From: Undaria pinnatifida
Lineage: Eukaryota > Sar > Phaeophyceae > Laminariales > Alariaceae
NCBI GenBank assembly: GCA_012845835.1
Contig: JABAKD010000015.1
Span: forward strand, 3,334,609-3,398,608
Reading direction: 5' to 3'
DNA: 64,000 nt
The number at the start of each line of letters is the position of its first letter. The first letter of the stretch is position 1. This document shows, in pieces, positions 54,901-64,000 of the stretch. The position numbers and the translations under genes are program-made. Under the pieces are notes generated by a model. That model searched no databases. It had not been told where the DNA came from and saw only the letters and a program-made list of their open reading frames with translations.

Positions 54901-55847
54901 CTGTCAGTTGGGTAGGGAAGGCGAGGGAACAGGAGAAACAAAGCACCTTAGAACAATCGTGAGGGTTTTTCGTTGAGTTACAATCAGGCATCGGACTACT
55001 GTTGGATTTCATCCCCTGGCCGACAACACCCCTATAGAGCGTTTCTGCCAGAGCGGAAGACTCCTGAAGGTCGCACTGTGACTTTCTTGCGGCAGCCTGG
55101 CACCGGCACGACCCAAGACGTTCGCACGTCCTTTCACGTTTGCGGTCGCGGGCAAGCGACGTTCTGATTTCCGACGTCTCTTTACGGCATTCGTCCGTGC
55201 GAGGCCACCCGTTCACGTGAGCGTATCGAAGACGCCTGGGGGATGGATCCACACCCGAGTGAATGGGGATTTAGTTTGCTCCTATTGTGGACCCGAAGCG
55301 TCCTTTGTTCGACACTAGACGCAAATGCTGCGTCGGCCTGGTGACCAGTTATACAGCGAAGACACACATAGATATAGACAACAATACAGGACACCCCGCA
55401 ATGTTACCTGGCGCCGGTACCCTATAAACACAGACCCATCGATCTGTTGACTCCAGAAAATAGTACGTCGTTATATTCGGCTGCGCGTTAAAGGTGTCAC
55501 GGCCGGTGCTGCCAAAGCACTGTGGGCTTGATTAGTTGCTTCCGAGGATATAACCTTTGCTAATCAACACTACCCTGGCTAATACTCTGCCCTGTCCATC
55601 GCCGGGTCGTACTGAGGATTAGACAGTTTGCTACATGGTACACATTATTAGGGTCATGGTGTTCCACTTCGTATGCGCCATTCTTGTGAGCAATAGACCA
55701 ACCACCTATCCCTGTTGATCAATTAAGTCTGATTCCTGTTATTCAACTATCGTATGTTTCGGAATTGACCGTGCCATTCGATTAGGAAAACTGTAGTGCG
55801 ATCTAGGAATAGGCACGTACATAATATAGACTACCTGGTATATTATA
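54901..55847. other. unassigned; expected site of missing N-terminal exon
   Basis: A good acceptor (CAACTGACAG) precedes the exon at 54,900, so an exon must lie upstream. Reading the minus strand to about 58.4 kb I found no frame with the family's N-terminal motifs. The 128-codon frame at 54,866-55,252 does not match. Confidence 0.35.
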
Positions 55848-56185
55848 TAAGTAGAAAAAAAACACTCCAGCTGTAAGATCGAATATTTTGTCGAAGCTAA
55901 TATTTGCAAGCTGTGTGTGATACTCTGATCGCGCGTATTACGGGTTGTGGGTCCTCATTAAGGATAGACTATAGGTCACTATAGGTCAGTGACTCCCCTT
56001 GCAACTACAGTATAGCTATCAGGGTCAACAGGATGATCTTAGTCGGTCTGTGCGCGGAAACTATAAAGCCCGTTCTGAGGGGGAAAAAATCTGACAGCTG
56101 TGGAAGGAAATGCATCAGTTTATCAAGTGAATCCTGTAAGTCGAACAACCGGTGATGGGAGGGCGGAGTTTTGAAAGACGTGATA
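55848..56185 (-). repeat. R4 copy
   Basis: Minus strand: start GTTCGACTTACAGGATTCAC, CAGCTGTCAGATTTTTTCCC, TTTATAGTTTCCGCGCACAGA, GTTGACCCTGATAGCTATACTG, GGGGAGTCACTGACC, ACCCGTAATACGCGCGATCAG and CTTACAGCTGGAGTGT. This copy lacks the C tract. Confidence 0.8.
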
Positions 56186-56189
56186 TATA

Positions 56190-58450
56190 TATATCGCATG
56201 ACAGTATAACGAACCACGGAATCTACGCACCACGTAAGAAACATAACCATGGTATAATAGCTCCCCGGTTTCGGCCACGCCCTGCGCTGGTTGGCTGAGA
56301 TTACATAGTTGTGTGTTCGCGTAAAGAGTAGGATGATTCTTGGAAGGAGGGAGCAGTGTTAATAGGAGTGGATGTGATTGCCTCTCGTAGGGGTTGGTCT
56401 TCGCTATAACGTCAAGTATGAAAAACGTCACGCACGTGGCTTGTAGAGTGACCGACGTAGGCAGATAACAGCTTACGCTCAGGAGCTACGTCAGGGGTGA
56501 CGTCCTGGGCGACGCTTTGTATTCCTTGCCAGTACGCGAGCCGGTCTTCGTAGCTTGGCTATGGCCAAGCTACTCCGCCCACCCACCTCGCTCTCTCATT
56601 TGAGTACCCCGACCTTTCGCAAGGCCCACACCATAATATTAGTCATTAACTTATGATTCAGTGTCGGAGACAGAGCCACTCGATGTCATTCATAGAGCAC
56701 AGCAGCGCAATTAGCTGTGTAGTATGAGTAGTATTAGTAGTGTCTTCAGAATGTGGAATAAGTTCTACATATTTCATGCGGGGGGACCCCAACCTGTGTG
56801 ACGCGGCTTGACGTTTCAGGCTTAGATCAGGGCCGCGTTTTTCGGGTCTTGAGGCCTGGTTTTGATGAGATGTGATCGATCGATCGTGTATCACAGCCTC
56901 TATCTCGCTCTCTTCGCATTTCTTCTGTTGTCTCGAATATGCCGATAACAATACAGTCAGCTTTGTGAAGTCGAACGTCATGCGACCACTTGATTGACAC
57001 CCACTGAGTGCTTCCTTCTTTGGCGGATTGTCTGATGCGAACTAGCAAATGTACCACACTCCAGAGTGCAATTATCACGTCAACATGTTAGGAGCCTCGA
57101 TTATCGCGATAAGCACCGACTTAGTGCTAGCGTTTGTTGCAGGCTGGTTGGCGAGATTCAGCATTCTTTCGTCGACCCACATGCGAGTATCATGTCAATT
57201 AGGTTCTGAGCTTCGACTCGCGTGGCAAGCACTCTAATTAGACTGTGGTGTTCAATTTACTTTTTCTTTATAGCTGTGCTCCATCGATCGTGCTTCACGC
57301 ACTCCAACTCACTCTCCTCGCCTCTTTTCTATCGCCCCAATCGCCGTCAATCGGCACAGCTGACTTTGGGGCGTCTTTTTCTCTCCCAGCCTGTTATTCG
57401 AAGCCGGAGCCCACGACAACAGTTGAGTGACACCGACTGAGCGATCGTTCAAGTTTTGGGCAGGGTGTCTGCACGTGACACAACGGCCACATCACAAGCC
57501 GCATGCGTGCATCTTGGCGATAATAGTAGGTTGTGAGCTTCGGTTCACGTAATAAACACATGCGGGCATCGCGGCAGCTGTTGCTTGCTGAATCCGGGTC
57601 CCATGCCTGCGCGAATATCACAATGTGACCCCTCACCGCAGTAGAGTTTTCCATTTGTTCGACAACCCCCGCAACTGGTCAACTTCTGATACTACGTGGT
57701 GTTTCATTGGTCGAAACAAGAACACACACAAAGTCGGACCTGGCACCCTGAGTACCCTCCTCCATTGCGCATGCCGTGTGGTACACGATGAACGACCGCG
57801 GGGTATGCCATGGAAATGCCCACGGAACTCATGTTTGCGATGGAATCAAGGCGTCGCATAGACTTCTGCATGGGACGCCCCGTGGCATCCCATCGTGTAC
57901 ATGCACTATATGGCAAAGGTGCACGCCATGGTATACGCCGTGGAATATACCAGGGAGGTATGTCGGTTACATAGCATACCGTAGGTTGTCATGGCGTGTC
58001 CAAATAAAAAAACGCATTCAATCGCAAAAAAAGATCACAGAGGGCTCCGCACAAACCCAAGCATTTAATACTTTCGAGTTTCAGGACTGATTTTTTTGCG
58101 GATTCCGGGAAAAAAGAGTACTACTAGCCAACTTGGAACAAGCCTTAATGTTATAGTAATAGTGCATGGGAAACACAAAAAAAGGTAGTGGGTGATTTTA
58201 ATAGCTTTGCCAATAATTTGATCAAATATACCAGGTATGTATGTGTGTATGCTGTCACATCATGTCCCGTCACTATTTCTAAAGACAATATTAATAAGTT
58301 ATGCCAAGCGGAACCCTGAATTGTTGCAACCTGGCCTTTTCGTCCCAATGCCTCAAGAGCAGTCAAATCCTGTAGCAATGTCACTACCATGATCGTGTCG
58401 ACGCAGCTTGCTGCTGCGGCGGGGATGCCTCTAATTACTATGAGGCTCCA
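56190..58450. other. unassigned sequence
   Basis: No gene, RNA gene or recognised repeat was identified. A minus-strand frame near 58,250-58,440 encodes an Ala/Leu-rich stretch that looks protein-like (ALEALGRKGQVATIQG) but has no recognised family. Confidence 0.35.
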
Positions 58451-58462
58451 AACGTGACGTGA

Positions 58463-58612
58463 TAGAAATATACATTGCAAGGGGAATCGCCGACCCGTAT
58501 CTTTAAATGAGGACACACAACCCGTAATACGCGCGATCGGAGTATCACGCACAGCTTGCACAGATGAGTTTCGGCAAAATCTTCGATCTCACAGCTGCTG
58601 GGGTGTATTTTT
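58463..58612 (+). repeat. R4 copy, 3' half
   Basis: Contains GCAAGGGGAATCGCCGACC, ACCCGTAATACGCGCGATCGG, GATGAGTTTCGGCAAAATC and CTCACAGCTGCTGGGGTGTATTTTTG. Confidence 0.8.
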
Positions 58613-58719
58613 GAAAATCCATTACATAATTTTCCCATATACTTTTTCGAACGCACACTGGTGGAGGTCCTTCCGGCGCACACCGTCGGGCCCCTGCCAA
58701 CGCACACTGAAGGGCGTCC

Positions 58720-58762
58720 CGGGGGGGGGGGTTCGGGGGGGGGCGCGTCGCCCCCCCCCTAC
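58720..58762 (+). repeat. G-run/C-run hairpin
   Basis: Runs of 11 and 9-10 G followed by CGCGTCG and 9 C can pair as a hairpin or form a quadruplex. Confidence 0.6.
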
Positions 58763-58822
58763 ACTGCTAGTAGCATCCAAGTACCGTTCGGCTGCCCTGC
58801 CAACCCAGCGCTGGTGGTGCAT

Positions 58823-59310
58823 GCGCTGGAGGAATGTTTGCGCCTCTGCTGTTCGATCCTGCCCGTGCGGGGCATTTGGGACAACGAACACAACACACAC
58901 CACACACAAAACACACATAACAAAAACATTTTACTTCGTTGTGCCCTGGGCTGCGGAAAAAATCCCCTCCCAAAAATAACGCCTCGTCTTTACAAAACCA
59001 TAAAATTCAAACGGCCGCGCTTCAAATCAAACAGCGCTACGAACTACACCCTGGCACGCGAACACTCTCGCAGCCCACACCACACACCCTCTACTTCTAT
59101 CCCTCGTCGGATACACCGCGTTCTTCGGCGTTACGCTGGAACGCTTGCGCCTCTGCTGTTCGATCCTGCCCGTGCGGGGCATTTGGGACAACGAACACAA
59201 CACACCACACACAAAACACACATAACAAAAACATTTCACTTCGTTGTGCCCTGGGCTGCGAAAAAAAATCCCCTCCCAAAAATACCGCCTCGTCCTTACA
59301 AAACCATAAA
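58823..59310 (+). repeat. direct duplication of about 180 bp, 309 bp apart
   Basis: 58,823-59,003 and 59,132-59,310 are nearly identical: GCGCCTCTGCTGTTCGATCC, TGCCCGTGCGGGGCATTTGG, the ACACACAAAACACACATAAC tract, TTCGTTGTGCCCTGGGCTGCG, and CCTCGTCTTTACAAAACC. A few indels (CA dinucleotide number, A-run length) are the main differences, so the duplication is recent. Frames up to 267 codons cross it, but no domain was recognised. Confidence 0.85.
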
Positions 59311-60100
59311 ATTCAGGGAGCGCGGCGAAAAAAATTGAGGGTGGGACAGACTCCGACAAAGAATAACCACTCAGATTGCGCATTCACGACAAAAAAATCG
59401 ACAAAGACCGACAAAGAAATAAACTTGTTTTCAGTATACCCCAGTCTTTTCCCTACATGTTTGGGGCCCTGCTGGGTTCTGTGCGTAGCCGGGGGTTGCC
59501 CAGAGGGCACAAAGCATCCTGACGGCTCGAGAAGCACTGGAGTCCCTCGAGGGCCATACAGGTTCAGGGATCACGGCAAAGCACCAACCAGGTGTAAGTC
59601 CTTTCGACAGCTCGCGTCCTGCCGCATTCCCACATATGGGGACTACTCCCCAAATTGTGGGACCACCACCTTAACTTGGGCCCAGCAAGCACCAACATCA
59701 CTGGTTCGAGCCCCGGCGACCCTCGTTCCTTTTCTCTTTTAGGGACGCAACCGCGCAAAAGGGATACTGGCATGCTTGTTCTCTGCATCAATTAAAACAA
59801 TACCAACAAAAACATTTTCACAGAGATTCGGTCCCGTTTGTCTTCGATGTGACGTCATCTTGTGTGAGCTGCGAAGACGCGTTATCACCTAAGTAAGGTA
59901 CCGAGCTACGTACAGCAGCAGTGTTAGTACACTATTAATAACAGTGGTGATTTAAAAACACAGGTCACCGATTACGCTATTATTTTAGGTACTACAGGTA
60001 CTACTATTATTATATACTGCTGCAGAGCCAAAGCCAGCACAAACTACCCTAGTGTCTTTTTATTTTTTACTGGAGTATAATATATAATGGATATTTACAT

Positions 60101-61282
60101 GGCGCGTGCTACGATAAAGGAGCGATTTTGGCGGGGGGGGGGGGGTATAGTTTTCTGGAGTGACGGAGCAGCTTGTCTAGCCTACCCACAATCGTCGGAC
60201 TTTCCTACTGGACTTGTGACAATGATTGTCGTTGAATACTTGGTTGGTCGGTCCATGCGATTTTTCCAGGGTAGTCCTCGGGAAAATTCCCGAGGTAATT
60301 TTCCCGTGCTGTACGTCGGTCCCGGTACTCGGCGGAATACCGTCATATTTGGGCAAACCGTGTACCGCCGAAGGCGGTACCGTCAAGAATCGAAAAACCG
60401 TCAACCGTTTAAAAAGTACCGTCATTTTGCAGCACCGCCATAAAAGTACCGTCAAATAAGCGAAGTACCGTTTCCCGTTTAGAAAAACCGTCATATTCAG
60501 AACCGTCAAAGATTGTAGGGTGATGGTTTTCATTGAATGTTTTCATGTTTTAGGTTTTATTGTTTTATTGTTTACAGTACAGTAGTAGTATTGTTTTATT
60601 GTCTTATTTTGGTGCTTAATGTCTAAATGTTGTTTCGCGTGAGGCTGGTGAGTTTGTCAGCTTGACGGTTCGACGATTAGTCTAGCCTCTATTCGTCCGT
60701 TCTATATAGGTATGCAGGAACATCAGCGGGGTGGTGCCGGCATGCTTGATCGCCGCCCGGCAGGTACTGTCAAGTATTTCGTCATTCGTAATTCTGTATT
60801 TCTCAGTGGCGGAACCGTCATATTTCAGTACCCTCAAAAAAGTACCGTCAAATTTGGCAGTACCGGGACCGGTACCGTCGTTTTGCAGTACCGCCAAAAA
60901 TGTACCGTCAAATATCGAAAAACCGTCTACCGTCTAGAAAATACCGTCACTTTTCGATACCGCCGAAAAAGTACCGTCAAATTCGGCGATACCGTGTACC
61001 GCCAAAAGTGGTACCGTGAGAAATCGAAATACCGTCAACCGTTTGAAAAGTACCGTCATTTCGCAATACCGTCCGATCTGGTACCGTGACAAAAAACGGT
61101 ACCGAGGACTACCCTGGATTTTTCATCGGAGGTACTCGTATAGTAGTGCACTTATTTTTTTCCGCAAATCCGTTTTGGGAAGAAGAGCTCTTACAACAAC
61201 AATAATAGAAGAGCTCTCCATAATAATAAGCGAGGAGTCCAAGACAAGAAAGTTCGTGAACCACGAATCGTAGCATGCGTCC
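60101..61282 (+). mobile_element. diverged MITE-B-like element split by a hAT-like insertion
   Basis: The left end GGCGCGTGCTACGATAAAGG and right end CGTAGCATGCGTCC are MITE-B-type inverted repeats. The sequence between them is divided by the 850-bp element at 60,267-61,116. Without that insertion the element would be about 320 bp, somewhat longer than other MITE-B copies, and its interior is poorly conserved. Confidence 0.55.
60267..61116. mobile_element. hAT-like non-autonomous element, 850 bp, with ACCGTC arrays
   Basis: Terminal inverted repeats CAGGGTAGTCCTCGG (60,267-60,281) and its complement (61,102-61,116) are perfect. The flanks are identical 8-mers GATTTTTC (60,259-60,266 and 61,117-61,124), the hAT hallmark. 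About eighteen copies of ACCGTC, mostly as TACCGTCA, lie in two blocks (about 60,330-60,512 and 60,795-61,085) separated by roughly 250 bp of unique sequence. No transposase was recognised. Subterminal repeats of this kind usually bind the transposase, so the arrays may be binding sites. Confidence 0.85.
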
Positions 61283-61479
61283 TATACCCTACCCAATACG
61301 CGAATATTTGGAAATAATACCTATGAAGGTGTAACCCCATGATGAAATTTTCCATGGCCTAGGGAGTATAAACACTATACATATGGAGTCGTGTTTTTTG
61401 TTTTTATAATATAGACTTGTCTATTGTTGTTGAATACAGAAATGGCATCGCGACACGGTAAGTGAGTATACTACTAAAA

Positions 61480-61985
61480 TCAAATCACACTCCAGCTGTG
61501 AGATCGAAGAGATTTCGTCGAAACTCATATTTGCAAGCTGTGTTATACTCCGATCGTGTGTATTACTGGGCGTATGTTGTCTTGAGAATATAGGTCGGCG
61601 ACTCCCCTTGGGACTACTACAGTGTAGCTTGTACCAGGGTCAGCAGGGTCATGTTAATCGATCTGTGCGCGGAAACTATAAACCCGTTTCTGAGGGGGAT
61701 AAAATCTGACGGCTGTGTGTGGAAGGAAAAGCATCATCAGTGATTCAGTTTATCAAATATATCCTGTGAATCGTCCTATAATAACGGTCAGGGGAGGGCG
61801 GATATTTTTCAAGAGGTGGGGGGCGGGGGCGGGGGGGGGCGAGGTAGTAGAGGGGGGGGGCTACTTAATCTGTGTGCAGCTGCTATAAACCCTTGAATGA
61901 AGGGGATACATCTGACAGGTTGTGGAAGGAACGCATCAGTTGATTATCATGTATGTGAATATATCCTGTAAATAGTACAAAAGTG
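61480..61985 (-). repeat. R4 copy, long
   Basis: Minus strand, near full length: start block twice (around 61,980 and 61,770), separated by a C tract (G-rich 61,817-61,860 on plus), then CAGATTTTATCCCC, ATAGTTTCCGCGCACAGA, TACACTGTAGTAGTCC, GGGGAGTCGCCGACC and CTCACAGCTGGAGTGTGATTTG. The same composite order as 2588-3075 and 14,222-14,680 supports R4 as one defined element. Confidence 0.8.
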
Positions 61986-61989
61986 AGTA

Positions 61990-62920
61990 TATATAAATCC
62001 CCATTTGAAGAACCCCGTTGATACCAATCAGCAATCAATCAGAGATATTTCAGCCTAAAATATTATTCTGACACGCGTCTGTCTTCACTCTACTACCACC
62101 GTGAAGGGTAGAGGGAGTGGTGAGTGCGACAACACGATGACGACAGCCAGATGATGTGATATCGAACGACTTTTTGCAGAGCTTATCACTTAGTTGGTCC
62201 GCCGACAGCGACACCTTCACCATTCGTCAACCGTGTCCCTGCACACGCTCTGATCTCGAGAGTCTAAAAATGTTTTTGTTGCTACGCACCTCGTACCGGA
62301 GCAAATTATTATGATGACAACAACGACGGACGAATTTCCTCAATAATTCGAAACATTGTAATGCGCTTCATCCATGTCTTAAGGGACCCACGCATTTTGA
62401 TTATCTTCCCTTCGGAAATTGACAAAACTGCCCTCGTTCTAACGAGAGAGAAATGTAGACCTACAACCCACCACTTTGGAAAATGTTTGAGCGATTATTA
62501 CTGACGATTGTTTTTTGTAGTTTTGAGGCTCCAGAAATAACTGCATCAGAAATAAGGGGCGTCCATTATGGCTTCTGATTTTTGGAAAGTATTTTATGTT
62601 TTGAATTGGTAGGTCTTGGTTTGTTTGCCGTTTGTCTGTATTTTTGAAATCTGGCACGTACAATGCTGTCGCCGGCGACGTTAGGTCACCACCGCCTCTG
62701 CTGCTGTCTCTGCTGCTGTGCTGCTTGTGTGGTGTGCCCGTGGTGGTTTCGATGGTAGTGCTGCTGCTGTCGCGTTTGTGTGAGGACGAAGCTCGTCTCG
62801 CACACAACAAGCGCGGTATGCTGTCGTAGGTGTGGTTGTGATTCTTTGTTGTGGGTGTTGGTGACGTGTACAGCACACAAGTATCATACCAGGTACCGCA
62901 TAGGCAGTGGTGACACGTGA
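61990..62920. other. unassigned sequence
   Basis: No gene was recognised. A CTG-rich stretch at 62,695-62,780 causes overlapping frames on both strands. Confidence 0.35.
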
Positions 62921-62923
62921 TAG

Positions 62924-63974
62924 TTGGTACGAGGTAGAGTTTGTCTACTTGGGCGGGACTACCACCGCAGACAGAGACCTTAGCATTGAAATAACGCAGA
63001 GTCTTCAGAGGGCCTAGGCGTGCTTCCAGCGGTACATGATAGAAATCTATGATCGCCTGGGTGTGCGTTTACGGTTGAAGGTGCGGTTGCTGAAAGCTGA
63101 GGTGGTCGAGACACTGCTTTACGGTTGCATAAGGTGGAGCCCAAGGAAGCCTGACTATGACAGGCTACGACGGGTTCACCACTCCATGCTCCTCCGACGC
63201 CTCGGATGGCGGACACGGAAGCGCGACGACCATACCCTATCGTACGCCGACGCGCTTGCCAAGAGAGCTTCCGGGAGCATGGAGGCGATAGTGCGCAATC
63301 GGGGGATATTGTTTGCGGGATTCGTAGCACGTATGAGGGAGGAGCGTCTGCCACAGAGGGTGATGTTTGGGGCGTCTTTTGGGACTGAGGGGGGCCAGAG
63401 AAAGACTGGATGGATCATCTGAAGGAGGATATGTCGGTCTTTGGAATGAAATTCGGAGGATGGCGAAAGGCTGCTCAAAAGGCTGACAGATGGTTTCGAC
63501 GAGTAGAGGAGCGAGCCTAAAGGTTCATGCGAAATTTGCATGAATAGGAGGGACGCAAAGCTGCAGAGCGACGCGTAAAGGCTGCGGCAGCGCTATCCAC
63601 CATCGGCATCTCTAAGCGGCCGGGGGTAGGGAGAAGGGGGGAAGGAAGGGGGGAGGGGGGAGGTGGGAAACGGGGGAAGGGGGGGGGGGGGGGAGGGAGG
63701 AGGGGGGGGAGGGGGGAGGGGGGGGGGGGGGGTGAGGGGGGAAGGGGGGAAGGAGGGGAGGAGGGGCGTCATGCCCAAGAGACTGATGTCTGGGTTTGTC
63801 CATCATCGTCTTGAAAGTTGTGGGCCTTCCAATGGCCGTCACAAGATAGCATAAGACCGCTCTGACTTCTTTGCCATGTTACATTCTCTCCCCAGTGCCA
63901 TTGATGATGCACTTGATACCCTCTATGAGCCCAAGGCCGTCTTTAGTCAATTCCTAGGGTCTACTAGTATGACA
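62924..63974 (+). mobile_element. LINE copy 2, 5'-truncated
   Basis: It begins inside the reverse transcriptase region (VEFVYLGG at about 62,930, corresponding to about 32,425 in copy 1) and runs to the same 3' end (CTACTAGTATGAC), just before the window edge. C-terminal landmarks are MIEIYDRLGVRLRLK, ETLLYGCIRWSPRK, DRLRRVHHSMLLRRLGWRTR, FAGFVARMREERLPQRVMFG and MPKRLMSG. A G-rich tract (63,615-63,770) occupies the same place as in copy 1. A TAG stop near 63,017 and later frameshifts inactivate it. Unlike copy 1 it lacks the 184-bp duplication. 5' truncation is usual for target-primed reverse transcription. Confidence 0.85.
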
Positions 63975-64000
63975 TTTTCTTTTTCTTCTTCCATTTTCCT

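Noticed and set aside
59690-59735. Possible tRNA gene or SINE head (GGTTCGAGCCCCGGCG)
   Set aside because: A good B-box-like motif is present, but no matching A box or acceptor stem was found at the right distance.
58661-59742. Long plus-strand frames (225 and 267 codons)
   Set aside because: They cross the recent 180-bp duplication and CA-rich tracts, with no domain. The duplication itself changes frame.

Overview
This is a eukaryotic nuclear window dominated by repeats and poor in genes. Long introns with GT-AG borders, tRNA-derived SINEs, LINE and Ty1/copia remnants and many short inverted-repeat transposons all argue against a bacterial or organellar source. The best guess is a stramenopile, most likely a brown alga. 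That rests on the style of the LINE reverse transcriptase and on an MSP130/choice-of-anchor-I gene, which is a recurrent gene family in algae. The species assignment is inference.

Only one well supported cellular gene is visible. It lies on the minus strand from 54,900 down to 44,703. Eleven exons join in phase across ten GT-AG introns and encode about 415 residues of an MSP130-like (choice-of-anchor I) secreted beta-propeller protein. The N-terminal exon or exons were not found. A single exon at 13.4-13.6 kb (minus) encodes a signal peptide followed by the typical N-terminal motif of the same family. It lies about 41 kb on the wrong side, so it looks like a detached or paralogous first exon.

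Layout. 0-14.7 kb: MITE families (here MITE-A and MITE-B), an unclassified C-tract repeat family (R4), a GGCCCG-dense block (5.1-6.8 kb), and two tRNA-derived SINE families. 14.7-19 kb: long CTA microsatellites, one of them split by a 1,049-bp hAT-like element with an 8-bp target duplication. 19-21 kb: nothing recognised apart from one R4 copy. 21-29 kb: a strand-asymmetric, G-rich block of degenerate tandem repeats with misleading minus-strand open frames. 29.5-30.7 kb: a young 112-bp tandem repeat and a 558-bp foldback. 31.0-33.6 kb: a broken LINE. 34.9-40.95 kb: a Ty1/copia element (minus) with both LTRs, an internal deletion and a MITE-B insertion. 44.7-54.9 kb: the MSP130-like gene, whose introns hold at least six transposon insertions. 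55.8-62 kb: R4 copies, a recent segmental duplication, and a second hAT-like element carrying about eighteen ACCGTC motifs, nested inside a MITE-B-like element. 62.9-64 kb: a second, 5'-truncated LINE.

The genes do not form a pathway. The window is best read as one gene embedded in nested and decaying transposons.
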